Shown here: in pieces, positions 37,477-47,532 of the stretch
Layout: every line of letters starts with the position of its first letter
How positions within the stretch are numbered: position 1 is the first letter of the stretch
Assembly (NCBI GenBank): GCA_963771595.1
Contig: CAVYUC010000026.1
Coordinates: 84,846 to 148,845 of the forward strand
Direction of reading: 5' to 3'
Length of the DNA stretch: 64,000 nt
DNA from: CAVYUC01 sp963771595
GTDB lineage: Bacteria; Bacteroidota; Bacteroidia; Bacteroidales; Prolixibacteraceae
Program-made: the position numbers and the translations under genes
Notes under the pieces: model-generated
Databases searched by the model: none
The model's input: only the letters and a program-made list of their open reading frames with translations
Told to the model about the DNA's origin: nothing

Positions 37477-40400
37477 ACAGAAATACAATAAAGATAACAT
37501 TGAATTGTTCAATGAATCTGTAGTTGGCCAACTAATTGAATTTGAGCAGTGGTTGTCAGAAATCAATAATCCAACGATATTTAATGTAATCAATGATTTA
37601 ATTGTAAACGGCACCGCATCAATTGAAAACAATAAAATTGTTGCAATTCTATATGAAGACTTAAATCAATTAGATGAGTTTGAATATTCAACACTAAAAC
37701 TACCAGAACCTTACCCATTCGATATCTTTATTGATATAATTGGAAGTGGTTTGAAAGACCTGAATTTAAAACTTAAGTATTCATTTCAGGATTTTGCACA
37801 TGGAAATGGTTCTGGAAATGTCTTATTTAATCAGGAACAGAGAATTGGGGGTTATTTAAAAAACAAATCCGAATATCTTTTAAATTCAAATCAATTCAAA
37901 CTAATTGCAGAATTAGAATCAATAAACTCCAGAGAATTCACGAATTCAAGTGATGTTTTAAAATCGATTTCAAAAATTCAGGAATTAGCGGCCAACGCAA
38001 ATTCAGTGCTTTCAAAAATTCTTGTTGATACAGAAATTGTTGCACCAGAAAAAATAAGGATTGAATTTGAAGAAGTAGCAAAAGATAAATTTCGATTAAA
38101 GCCAATTATAGATAAAATTGACAATGAGAAATTTCAAAAATCATTTGAAATTTTCCCGAGAGTAAAACCGGAATACAGTTTTAAAGAGGATACTAAAAAA
38201 GTTAGAGTTGTTATTGATGAAAACATTAATGAAAGCGGTAACAGCGTTGCGACTGAACTTTCAAAACTAAAAAGAAAGAACACATTCAACTCCGATGAAA
38301 TAAACGAAATCTACAATTCACCCACAAAGTTTTGGGATACTGATTTAATTGATTTAGATGAATTTGGTGAAAGGGTTTTAGAACTTGGAATTTACAAACC
38401 CAAATTTTATCCATTTATAAGTCCGTACAAATCTCAGTGGATTCCGGGAATTGCAATCGAAGATAAAAAAGAAGGTACTCGTCTTATTTGTATTAAAAAC
38501 GATGATGAATTGAATGAACTTAAAAGTTTATTCAACGAAAGCAAAGCAAATGGGAAAGAAACGCTGGAGTTTAAAGGAGAAAAGTTAGATATCGCATTTA
38601 TTCCACCAATTATTGAAAATGCAGAGAAGCAGTTAAAATCTCCAAAGAAACCTGTTACCGATGAGATAAAAGAACAGGGTAAATCCGAATCTCAAACAAA
38701 AGTATTGATAATAAAAGAGAATACTGACCAGAATGATTATTCTGAATCAGCACAGCCAATTACAGATATAAAATACAATTTTCAATCGATTAAAAATTTA
38801 TCAAAAGAAATAAAGCTTAAAGACCATCAAAAAAATGGAATTGCTTGGTTACAAACATTGTCAAGCCCCCCTTATTCTTTGCCTGGAGTTTTACTTGCCG
38901 ATGATATGGGTCTGGGGAAAACTTTACAAGTTTTATATTTTATAGAATGGTTTGTTCAAAGAGGAAATAATTCTCCAATTTTAGTTGTTGCACCCGTTTC
39001 TTTACTGGAAAATTGGCAAAATGAATATCTAAAATTCTTTCCTAATTCTAATCTGAAAGTAATTACACTTTGGGGTGGCGATGTAAAAAACTATATCATT
39101 TCCAACAATAAGGAAAAAACTATTCGTAATCTAAATGATAAAGCAATTTTTCTAACAACATACGAAACACTTCGAAAACAACAAATACCACTTGGTATAA
39201 TTAACTGGGGAATAATTATTCTTGACGAAGCCCAAAAAATAAAAACTCCTGGAACATTTGTTACAAATGCAGCAAAAGGATTAAAAGCCAAATTTAAAAT
39301 CGCTATGACTGGGACACCTGTTGAGAATACATTAATGGATTTATGGTGTATCGTTGATTTTTGCAGTCCCGGGTTATTGGAAAATGCTAAATCGTTCTCA
39401 ACCCAATTTCAAAAACCATTGAAAAAAGAAAATACTGACTTTGCTCAGTTGTCTGAAAATTTAAGAGATAAGATTGGAGATACTCTATTGCGGAGAATGA
39501 AAATAGATGTTGCAAAGGATTTGCCAACAATTGATTATTTGAAATTTAAGGAAGAAATGCCTCCTGTGCAATTTAATTTATATCAAAACGAATTAGCAAA
39601 TATTGAACAGCTAAAGGGAAATAGCGAAAATGTTAATCCCGTTCTACAAGGCATCTTTAATTTAAGAAGTATCTCTGACCATCCATATTTAAAACATTAT
39701 CAATTGGAGAATTTTAGTTCACCTGAGTTAATAAATTCGTCCGCTAAATTGAAAAAAGTGATTTCAATTCTATCAGAAATAAACAAGCTGGGTGAAAAAG
39801 TCATTTTGTTTACTGAAAATAAATCAATGCAAAGAGTTTTGAGAAGAATTGTGATTGAAAATTTTTCTATAACTCCATCAATTATTAATGGTGAAACTCC
39901 AACAAGCATTTCAAAAACAAATAGTACAAAATTATCAAGGCAACAGGAAATAGATAAATACCAAAAGAAAAATGGATTTAATGTTATTATCATGTCGCCG
40001 GTTGCTGCTGGATTTGGATTAAATATTACAGAAGCTAATCACGTAATTCATTATACAAGACATTGGAATCCGGCTAAAGAACAACAAGCAACTGACAGAG
40101 CTTATAGAATCGGGCAACAAAAGCCTGTAAAAGTTTATTATCCATTGGCAGTTGCTCCTAATAATGAAATAAAAACTTTCGATATTGTTTTAGATGAACT
40201 TTTATGTCGAAAATCTCATTTAGCATCAAGTACACTTTTCCCAACAGAACAGATTGAAATTAATAAGGAAGATTTTATAAATGCAATGAGTGGTGACGGT
40301 TCGGAGAAAACGTCTGTTATTATCAAAAACGTTGAATCATTGGACAAACTACAACCATTAGTTTTTGAAGCTGCCATTGCGTTATTACTTGAAAAAAAGT

Positions 40401-40753
40401 TTGAAGGAAATACATGGTTAACACCAAAATCAAATGACAAAGGAGCAGATATAATCCATTTCAACGACAGTAGCAATTTCTTGATTCAAGTAAAACAAAG
40501 TGTTTCAAAACTGGGAATAAATTCTGGTCAGGAAATAACTTATGCTTTACCGGAATACAAAAATAAATATCAGCGGGATTTTTACCCTCAAGTAATCACA
40601 AATAGCTTTTTTAATCAAACCGCAATTGATTTAGCCAACCAACATAACATTGAGTTAATTAACAGAACAGTTATTGAAGACTGGATTCAAGAATTCCCGT
40701 TAAACATTGATGAAATAGATAAAAAATTAAATGATAGAATTTCCAGTATTTAA
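37469..40753 (+). CDS. zorD: Zorya system ZorD, SNF2-family helicase with Mrr-like nuclease end
   Basis: 1094 residues. An unclassified N-terminal part (1-440) with acidic and Lys-rich segments precedes the SNF2 ATPase: Walker A 'DDMGLGKT' with Lys484, 'ILDEAQKIK' with Asp586, 'MTGTPVENTLMDLW', and the helicase C-terminal lobe with 'GFGLNITEANHVIHY' and 'QATDRAYRIGQ'. The last ~130 residues look like a PD-(D/E)xK (Mrr-type) nuclease: 'FEAAIALLLEKKF', 'KGADIIHF' (about 992) and 'FLIQVKQS' (about 1007). In type I Zorya ZorD is the helicase-nuclease effector that degrades phage DNA. Intact. Confidence 0.9.
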   Translation: MIKQKYNKDNIELFNESVVGQLIEFEQWLSEINNPTIFNVINDLIVNGTASIENNKIVAILYEDLNQLDEFEYSTLKLPEPYPFDIFIDIIGSGLKDLNLKLKYSFQDFAHGNGSGNVLFNQEQRIGGYLKNKSEYLLNSNQFKLIAELESINSREFTNSSDVLKSISKIQELAANANSVLSKILVDTEIVAPEKIRIEFEEVAKDKFRLKPIIDKIDNEKFQKSFEIFPRVKPEYSFKEDTKKVRVVIDENINESGNSVATELSKLKRKNTFNSDEINEIYNSPTKFWDTDLIDLDEFGERVLELGIYKPKFYPFISPYKSQWIPGIAIEDKKEGTRLICIKNDDELNELKSLFNESKANGKETLEFKGEKLDIAFIPPIIENAEKQLKSPKKPVTDEIKEQGKSESQTKVLIIKENTDQNDYSESAQPITDIKYNFQSIKNLSKEIKLKDHQKNGIAWLQTLSSPPYSLPGVLLADDMGLGKTLQVLYFIEWFVQRGNNSPILVVAPVSLLENWQNEYLKFFPNSNLKVITLWGGDVKNYIISNNKEKTIRNLNDKAIFLTTYETLRKQQIPLGIINWGIIILDEAQKIKTPGTFVTNAAKGLKAKFKIAMTGTPVENTLMDLWCIVDFCSPGLLENAKSFSTQFQKPLKKENTDFAQLSENLRDKIGDTLLRRMKIDVAKDLPTIDYLKFKEEMPPVQFNLYQNELANIEQLKGNSENVNPVLQGIFNLRSISDHPYLKHYQLENFSSPELINSSAKLKKVISILSEINKLGEKVILFTENKSMQRVLRRIVIENFSITPSIINGETPTSISKTNSTKLSRQQEIDKYQKKNGFNVIIMSPVAAGFGLNITEANHVIHYTRHWNPAKEQQATDRAYRIGQQKPVKVYYPLAVAPNNEIKTFDIVLDELLCRKSHLASSTLFPTEQIEINKEDFINAMSGDGSEKTSVIIKNVESLDKLQPLVFEAAIALLLEKKFEGNTWLTPKSNDKGADIIHFNDSSNFLIQVKQSVSKLGINSGQEITYALPEYKNKYQRDFYPQVITNSFFNQTAIDLANQHNIELINRTVIEDWIQEFPLNIDEIDKKLNDRISSI

Positions 40754-40789
40754 TAAAACACAAAACGATGATATTGTTAATTTTGGAGA

Positions 40790-41831
40790 ATGAGTAACAA
40801 ACCACAAAATATCAACAATCTGTTTTCAGAAATCAAACAACTGATTGAAGAAGCAAGGCAAACCGTTGCAGTAGCAGTTAATGCCGCAACAACAATTTTA
40901 TATTGGAATATTGGAAAGCGAATAAATACTGAGATTCTTGATAATAAACGTGCCGAATATGGTAAGGAAGTTGTAAAATCACTTTCACACGAATTAACTC
41001 AGGAATACGGAAAAGGTTGGAGTGAACAGCATATTTGGCATTGTCTACGCTTTGCGGAGACTTTTCCGGGAAAAGAAATTCTCTACGCGCTGAGTAGACA
41101 ATTGAGCTGGACTCATTTTCGCACCATAATGTATTTAAACGATGAACTCAAACGCGAGTTTTATATTCAAATGACCAGAATTGAAAACTGGAATACTCGA
41201 ACACTAAACGAAAAAATCGATTCGATGCTATTTGAAAGAACTGCAATTTCAAAGAAACCCGAAGAATTGATAAAAAAGGAACTCAAAGAGTTGCGGGACG
41301 AAAACAAACTAAGTCCAGACCTCGTTTTTCGTGACCCTTATTTTTTAAATTTTCTTGGATTAGAAGATAACTATAGTGAAAAATCATTAGAAGATGCAAT
41401 ATTACGAGAGCTTGAAAGATTCATCCTTGAATTAGGACAAGGTTTTACATTCGTTGAGCGTCAGAAAAGAATGTTAATTGACGGTGATAGTTTCAAACTC
41501 GATTTATTATTTTATCATCGGAAATTGAAACGTCTTGTTGCAATTGACCTTAAAACTAGACAGGTTTAAAGCACAATATAAAGGTCAAATGGAATTATAC
41601 CTTCGCTATCTTGAGAAATTTGAGACGGAAAAAGAAGAAGATTCACCAATTGGGTTAATACTTTGTGCTGAAGGTTCAAAAGAACAAATTGAATTGTTAC
41701 AACTTGAAGAATCTGGAATAAGAGTAGCAGAATATTTGGTTGAATTACCTCCAAAAGAATTGCTGCAAAAGAAATTACATAAAGTGATAGAATTGGAAAG
41801 AAAAAGATTACAAATGAAAAAGTTGAAATAG
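40790..41831 (+). pseudogene. DUF1016 (YhcG-type) PD-(D/E)xK nuclease, frameshifted
   Basis: The N-terminal DUF1016 helical domain ('NAATTILYWNIGKRI', 'GKGWSEQHIWHCLRFAETF') and the nuclease domain ('LELGQGFTFVERQKRM', 'FKLDLLFYHRKLKRLVAIDLK') are in one frame, but the frame ends with TAA at 41567-41569. The family continuation 'DRFKAQYKGQMELYLRYLEKFE' follows in the next frame to 41831. Removing one A from AAAA (41553-41556) gives 'AIDLKLDRFKAQY', exactly the expected junction. The protein would be about 346 residues. Such proteins often associate with restriction or defence loci. It starts 36 bp after zorD and may be part of the same transcript. Confidence 0.8.
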
Positions 41832-41851
41832 CCAGCGCACACAGCCAAGCA

Positions 41852-41900
41852 CATTTGCAATTCGCACAAGCCAACGCGAAGACCAAAAATTGCAAAAGAG
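41852..41900 (+). repeat. 49-bp direct repeat flanking the Zorya genes, right
   Basis: Partner of 33500-33548. Together they bracket zorABCD plus the DUF1016 gene but lie inside the outer GTT/attC cassette limits. Confidence 0.6.
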
Positions 41901-42007
41901 CTTGTCTGTTTTCCATCGCTTTTTTGCCGACCCAAAAACAAAATCAGGTCAGTGCTAAAATTGAAAATAAAGTAGTTCTATGAAAGGAGAAAACTAAACC
42001 CAGTTGG

Positions 42008-42131
42008 TAACACGTGGTAAATTTAATTGCCGGGACAGTAGTAAATTCAGCGTTCATAGCTCGCCTCAAAATTGTAGGGGTTTGACAATTGAACAGCACG
42101 TAATCGGCAACAAAACTTACCACCACCGTTA
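42008..42131 (+). repeat. attC-like site 8 (Zorya cassette)
   Basis: Left arm TAACACGTGGTAAATTTAAT then TGCCGGG pairs with the right arm CGGCAACAAAACTTACCACC followed by ACCGTTA. GTTGGTAAC at its left edge is the exact complement of GTTACCAAC at the cassette start (33351), 8.7 kb away. Confidence 0.85.
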
Positions 42132-42158
42132 GCGATAAAAATAAAAAAGCTCACTGCA

Positions 42159-43883
42159 ATGAAAAAACAAATTCTCTTCCTTTTAATATTGTCAATCTTG
42201 ATAATTTGTTCTTGCAATAATCAGTATGAAAAAATTACCGGATATTGGGAAGTTACTTTTAACGATTCAATTAATTACACCAAACAGATTCTTCATTTCG
42301 AGAAGGAAAAAGGAAATTTAAAACTCACGATAGATGAGCCATTAGATGGAACTCTTGAGATGCCGGGGGAGAAACCTTTTTTCGCAAACGACAGTTTACA
42401 CTTTGAATCAATGTGGGGCTTATTCAAATATGATGGCAAATTTGTTTCCGGTGATTCACTCATTCATGGTATTAGATTAGTAAACGATGGTTATCCAACA
42501 CCATTTGTTATGAGAAGCATATCAGAAAAAGAACTTTTATATAAGATACCCAGAGTCAACTCTAATGGAAAAAAAGTTTATAACTATTCCTATTTTAAAC
42601 CATTGCAAAGGGAGGACGGATTTGAATGTTCAACACTATCAGAAGTAGGCATAGATTCAACTTATATATATAAACTCATTGAAGATATTCTGAGAGGTAA
42701 AATGGCGACGATACATAGTCTATTGATTATAAAAGACAATAAACTTGTTCTTGAAGAATATTTTCACAACTACGATAGCAAAAGGCTTCATTCATTGGAG
42801 TCAGTAACCAAAAGTTTCACTTCGGCATTAATGGGAATTACCATTGACAAAAAATTTATTCCTGAAATAAATGAACCTGTGTGGAAATATTTTAAAAAAT
42901 GGGATTCGACGCAATGGGTAAGGAAAAAATATGATATAAGCATAAAGAATTTGTTGACTATGACTGCAGGGTTGGACTGGAAGCCGTTTACACCAAATGA
43001 GTACAATGATGATGTGAATATTTATACATCGCCCGATTGGATTGGATACATTTTGAATAAAGACTTAAAGGATAAGCCCGGTGACAAATTCTTTTATAAT
43101 AATCGGCTCATGTTTCTTCAGGGACACATAATAGAAGAATCTTCAGGTCTTTCTGTTGACACTTTTGCTACTAAATATTTATTTAACGAACTAGGAATTA
43201 AATATCATAGATGGAAAGTATATGATAATGGAATAACAGAAACAGGTGGAGGATTAAAACTATTACCCAGAGATATGATGAAATTTGGATTGATGTATTT
43301 AAATCATGGCAAATGGCAAGGGGAACAAGTTATCTCCCCACAATGGATTAAATCTTCAACTGAAAATCAAGTTCATTCAAATAATCAGGAATATGGTTAT
43401 AACTGGTGGATTAAAAGCTACAATGTCAATCATCAAATATTCAATACTTATTATGCATTGGGACACGGCGAACAGCTAATAATGGTAATACCCAACGCAA
43501 ATACTGTTTTTGTCATGACGGCTGGGAATTATTTTCAAACACCTCAAAGACAGGATGAAATATTGAGAGATTATATTTTGCCATCATTAATAACCAATAA
43601 CGAAAATACACAAAACAGCACTAAGATAAGTTTGAGAGATATAGTTGGCGAATACGAGATAAATGCAGAGGAGACCATAAAAATTGAGATTGTAGACAAC
43701 ACTCTGGTTGCTATTGACCCATCTGGAGAGAAGTTAAAGTTACTTCCAAAATCAGATGGATTCTACTTAGTTGAGAATTCACCCCGTGAAGTAAGGTTTA
43801 TCTATGATGAAACAAAAACTATTATTGCAGCAGAGATATTTGTAAATGGAGAGAATGTCGAAAGACTAAAAAAAATAAAATAA
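42159..43883 (+). CDS. Class C beta-lactamase-like serine hydrolase lipoprotein
   Basis: 574 residues. Lipoprotein signal 'LILSILIICSC' (Cys about 19). N-terminal beta-rich domain (about 25-145), serine beta-lactamase/penicillin-binding fold (about 165-480) and a small C-terminal beta domain. Catalytic motifs: Ser215-x-x-Lys218 in 'ESVTKSF', Tyr313-x-Asn315 in 'FYNNRLM', and 'LGHGEQ' in place of KTG (His-x-Gly form usual for esterase or peptidase members). Such enzymes hydrolyse peptides or esters; beta-lactam resistance is not implied. Single gene of its cassette, 28 bp after attC-like site 8. The stop TAA lies in the target duplication of the next IS. Confidence 0.85.
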   Translation: MKKQILFLLILSILIICSCNNQYEKITGYWEVTFNDSINYTKQILHFEKEKGNLKLTIDEPLDGTLEMPGEKPFFANDSLHFESMWGLFKYDGKFVSGDSLIHGIRLVNDGYPTPFVMRSISEKELLYKIPRVNSNGKKVYNYSYFKPLQREDGFECSTLSEVGIDSTYIYKLIEDILRGKMATIHSLLIIKDNKLVLEEYFHNYDSKRLHSLESVTKSFTSALMGITIDKKFIPEINEPVWKYFKKWDSTQWVRKKYDISIKNLLTMTAGLDWKPFTPNEYNDDVNIYTSPDWIGYILNKDLKDKPGDKFFYNNRLMFLQGHIIEESSGLSVDTFATKYLFNELGIKYHRWKVYDNGITETGGGLKLLPRDMMKFGLMYLNHGKWQGEQVISPQWIKSSTENQVHSNNQEYGYNWWIKSYNVNHQIFNTYYALGHGEQLIMVIPNANTVFVMTAGNYFQTPQRQDEILRDYILPSLITNNENTQNSTKISLRDIVGEYEINAEETIKIEIVDNTLVAIDPSGEKLKLLPKSDGFYLVENSPREVRFIYDETKTIIAAEIFVNGENVERLKKIK

Positions 43884-43888
43884 AGTAA

Positions 43889-45586
43889 TTAAAGTTTCCC
43901 ACGTCGGGAAGTATTGATTTATATGAGAATTGAAATTTAATAAGTAGTGGTAAAATAGAATTTAAATTACTATATTTGAGTTAGTTACACATCAAAAAGC
44001 AATTTATTCACAAGACCACTACTTATGGGATCAAAAATAGCATTTTTAAGCGAATTAGAGAGCGTTCTTTGCAATGATGAAAAAACCAACGAGGGGATAC
44101 TCCATTTTTTTTCGGCTTTCAGGATTGGTCGGTTTTTAGGCTCCTTCAATTCTTTGAAAAGCAAGGGGTACGACGTTTCTGTACTTTTGCTTTCACTTCT
44201 GATCTTCAGGTTACGCAGCGAAAGTATTTGCAGGATGCAAAACCGGTGCAAAAATTTTCTTGAAAGCATTGATGACAATACCTTTTATCGTTTGATGAAC
44301 AACCAGTGGATGGACTGGCGTAAATTGCTGCTGAGTTTTGCCAAACAGTTTGCTTTGCAGGTAAAGGCCAAGGGTGATTCTCTTTCGAAAACAACTTGTT
44401 TTGTTTTGGACGATACGGACATTGAAAAAACGGGCAAAACAGTCGAGTTTATCGGCAGGATTTTTAACCATGTGACCAAGCTTTACCCGTTAGGTTTTAA
44501 AATGCTTCTGCTTGGCTTCTGGGACGGAAAGACACTGATTGCAACCGACTTTTCGTTCCACAGGGAGAAAGGGCAAAAGGGGACTTACGGTTTATCAAAG
44601 AAAGAGTTGAAATCGCAGTTCCGAAAAAAGCGTGACAGCAAATCGCCCGGGCAAAAAAGGGCACTGGAACTGGATATGAAAAAAGGTGAAGTTGCTGTTT
44701 CGATGCTCCTGCGGGCTGTAAAGAATGGGTTTATCGCCAGTTATGTTTTGATGGACAGTTGGTTTGTGAACGATTACATGATCAAAAGTGTCCGCGCCAT
44801 CAAAAAAGGGGCCATGCATTTACTGGGGATGTGCAAAATTGACAGGCGGAAATACCTGGTTGGTAACAAGGAATTGAACGCCCATCAGTTGATCACCAAA
44901 AACCAGCGGAAGAATAGCAAGTATTCCAGAAAATACAAGTCAACCTACATCCCCATCGTGGTTGATTACAAAGGTGAAAAAGTCCGGCTCTTCTTCATAC
45001 GATACAATAATGCAAAGAACTGGACATTGCTGTTGACAACCGATTTGACCCTGTCTTTTGCACGGGCGATTGAACTGTATCAAATCCGTTGGACAATTGA
45101 AGTCTTGTTCAAGGAATGCAAGCAGTACCTGCGTTTGGGTGCAAGCCAGAACACTGATTTCGATGGACAAATTGCAGATGCAACAATCATCTTGGCAACC
45201 CATACGATATTGTCGCTGCAAAAGCGGTTCAGTTCTTATGAAACCATGGGAGAACTGTTCAGGGAAACACAGCAGCATCTGCTCGAACTAACATTGTGGG
45301 AACGGCTGATTAAGGTATTCTTTAAAATGTTGGTACAAATGGCTGCGATACTAGACATTGATATTGAGGCATTAATAGAAAAACTAATGCAAAGTGATCA
45401 AACAAGCAGACAACTAGTGGTAATTCTCAGGGCACTGGATGAATTTGATGATAATGATCAAAAAAAACAAAACTGTTATCTGTCAGGCAGTAGCTTGATA
45501 ACATGATAATTAGAAGCAAAATGAACGGATGATTATGAAATTTAACAAGCCCAATTATAGGGCTTTATATATGAGGGAAACTTTAA
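43889..45586 (+). mobile_element. IS4-family insertion sequence, 1698 bp
   Basis: 12-bp terminal inverted repeats TTAAAGTTTCCC (43889-43900) and GGGAAACTTTAA (45575-45586), flanked by an 8-bp direct repeat TAAAGTAA (43881-43888 and 45587-45594). Removing it rejoins the serine hydrolase stop codon to TATCGCTAA, the end of the cassette. Confidence 0.88.
44025..45506 (+). CDS. IS4-family DDE transposase
   Basis: 493 residues. The first Asp is in 'CFVLDDTDIEKTG' (about 130), the second in 'YVLMDSWFVN' (about 245), and the Y-(2)-R-(3)-E-(6)-K signature of IS4 transposases is 'YQIRWTIEVLFKECK' (about 352). Full length and intact, so the element may still be active. It is on the same strand as the host cassette gene. 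Confidence 0.92.
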   Translation: MGSKIAFLSELESVLCNDEKTNEGILHFFSAFRIGRFLGSFNSLKSKGYDVSVLLLSLLIFRLRSESICRMQNRCKNFLESIDDNTFYRLMNNQWMDWRKLLLSFAKQFALQVKAKGDSLSKTTCFVLDDTDIEKTGKTVEFIGRIFNHVTKLYPLGFKMLLLGFWDGKTLIATDFSFHREKGQKGTYGLSKKELKSQFRKKRDSKSPGQKRALELDMKKGEVAVSMLLRAVKNGFIASYVLMDSWFVNDYMIKSVRAIKKGAMHLLGMCKIDRRKYLVGNKELNAHQLITKNQRKNSKYSRKYKSTYIPIVVDYKGEKVRLFFIRYNNAKNWTLLLTTDLTLSFARAIELYQIRWTIEVLFKECKQYLRLGASQNTDFDGQIADATIILATHTILSLQKRFSSYETMGELFRETQQHLLELTLWERLIKVFFKMLVQMAAILDIDIEALIEKLMQSDQTSRQLVVILRALDEFDDNDQKKQNCYLSGSSLIT

Positions 45587-45878
45587 TAAAGTAAAATTTC
45601 TATCGCTAATAAATAGGAATATGAGCGGTACGCAGTACCCAGCGATTATTCGGTGTTGAACTACACCCGCCGGGCTCAGGGCTATGTACTTTCTGACGAT
45701 ATTTAATATTTTTTGAAGAAAAAAAATTGAAGTGTTCTTTGACGTACTGCAGGTTTTTGTGCTTTTTTGGGTTGTTGTTACAACTGAAGAACTGTTTCTC
45801 AGCCGTAGTTTTACACTTTTTGCCAGCAATCAGACACACCTCTCCCGGTTGCGTAGTTAGCGCAAAAAAGAGTTGGTA

Positions 45879-46688
45879 TCATGCCGTTTGCAGTGTGTGT
45901 TTCATGCCGTACATTGCCGGGGAGCGGATGCGTGGCAATTCGCTGATTTTAACCATCCGTCCGGTTTTGCATACCGGGCAAATACAGGGATTAATGCCAG
46001 TCAGCCTTGTAAAGCGCTCAACATTTGTTTCAGGCGTTTTTTGTTGTTTGATAAGCGCATCAATAACGGGCTTCTCTTCCGCGGTAAATTGTAAAGCCAG
46101 GTTTCGTTTGGTGGTGTGGTTGTAAATCCCGAACCGACGGATTTTAACAAACCGCCTGGGCAGTATATGCATAGCAAACCGCCGCAGGAATTCAATTCCA
46201 TCCATTGTAACCGGCTTTTTGATGGCATTGTCGCGGTAATCTTTTGCAATAAAGGTGACTTTTTCTTCGGCAATATTTAAAATGCGCTGGTTGGTAATGG
46301 CCACGCGGTGGGTGTATTGTCCCAGGTATTTTACCACATGTTCAGCACCTGCCAGCGAAGGTTCGCAGTGTACCACCCACCGGGTTTTATATGCTTCCTG
46401 CACATTTTTGGTAAACAGCGAAAGCTCGTTTTGTTTTCGCAAAGCCCGTTTCAGGCTGTCAAGGAACTTTCCTTTAAAGGCAGAGCTGAGTTGATGCACC
46501 GGATAAAGGAAGTTCCCTGAGTGTCCGATATTTTTCCATCGCCCGTCGAGGGTATAACCGGCAGCCGGTACAATACAATGAATGTGGGGATGCAGTGAAA
46601 GGTTCTGTCCCCAGGTATGCAAAACCGCTACCGCACCGCTTTCAACACCATAATGAGAGTATCCAAATGAGCGGAGCGTTTGCCATAC
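45879..46688 (-). pseudogene. IS91-like transposase, C-terminal fragment
   Basis: Encodes the part from about residue 123 onward, including HUH and two-Tyr motifs, but its N-terminus is on the far side of the IS21-family insert. The open frame extends a little into the IS end (to 46775) without meaning. Confidence 0.9.
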
Positions 46689-46782
46689 TGCAAATTCCGG
46701 TGAAAGTTGACAGGTGATTCCGGGCAAAGTTGACAGTTTCATTTTTTCGATGATTTCGTGGTTAAAGATAGCCAAAAAAATT

Positions 46783-47523
46783 TTACTGCTTTTTCATTTT
46801 TTTTCTCATAGATTCTCCTTTTAGTTCAAACCGATGTGCCGAGTGGGTTACCCGGTCTAAAAAAGCATCGGCAATTGTTTTTTCCTCGAGCAGTTCGTGC
46901 CATACTTTTACCGGGATTTGTGAGGTTATTATGGTCGACTTTTTTCCATGTCTGTCCTCGATAATATCGAGCAGCATAAGTTGCTTTTCGTTATCAATAA
47001 CCTGCAGTCCAAAATCATCGAGAATAAGCAGGTTTTGTTTTTCAATCCGGCCCAGTTCTTTCATATAGGTACCGCCTGCTTTGGCCATGGTTAGTTTGTT
47101 AAACAGCCGGCCCAGGTTAAAGTACATGGTTTTATACCCTTTGAGGCAAGCCTGGTATCCCAGTGCTGTTGCCAGAAAACTTTTACCTGCACCCGTACTG
47201 CCGGTAATAATAATGTTTTCGCCCCGGTCAATAAAAGAGCAATCTGCCAGTCGTGTAAAAAGGTTTCTGTCCAGTTCTCTTTCCGGGCTAAAACTGATTT
47301 CCTCGACCGATGCCTGGTAGCGGAACCGGGCTGCTTTTACCAGCCTCTCAGTTTTACGGCCGATACGTTCATCCCATTCAGCCTCAATGAGCCAGGCTAA
47401 AAACTCATCATTGTTCAGCGAGTTGTTCTGTCCTGTTTCAAATGATGCTTCGTAAGCCTTTTTCAGGCCATGCAGGCGCATCTGCTGCATTTTTTCAATT
47501 GTTGCATTCGTGTTCATAATCAA
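46783..47523 (-). CDS. istB: IS21-family helper ATPase
   Basis: 246 residues. Helical N-terminal domain, then a DnaC/AAA+ ATPase with Walker A 'GSTGAGKS' (about 108-115), Walker B 'NLLILDDFG' (about 167) and 'STIITSQIPVKVWHE'. It assists IstA in target choice. Starts 9 bp after istA. Confidence 0.95.
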   Translation of the reverse strand: MIMNTNATIEKMQQMRLHGLKKAYEASFETGQNNSLNNDEFLAWLIEAEWDERIGRKTERLVKAARFRYQASVEEISFSPERELDRNLFTRLADCSFIDRGENIIITGSTGAGKSFLATALGYQACLKGYKTMYFNLGRLFNKLTMAKAGGTYMKELGRIEKQNLLILDDFGLQVIDNEKQLMLLDIIEDRHGKKSTIITSQIPVKVWHELLEEKTIADAFLDRVTHSAHRFELKGESMRKKMKKQ

Positions 47524-47532
47524 ATTGTTTTG

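Noticed and set aside
42159..43883. Antibiotic-resistance beta-lactamase cassette
   Set aside because: The third motif is His-x-Gly instead of KTG, and the protein is a long lipoprotein with extra domains, typical of esterase/peptidase members.
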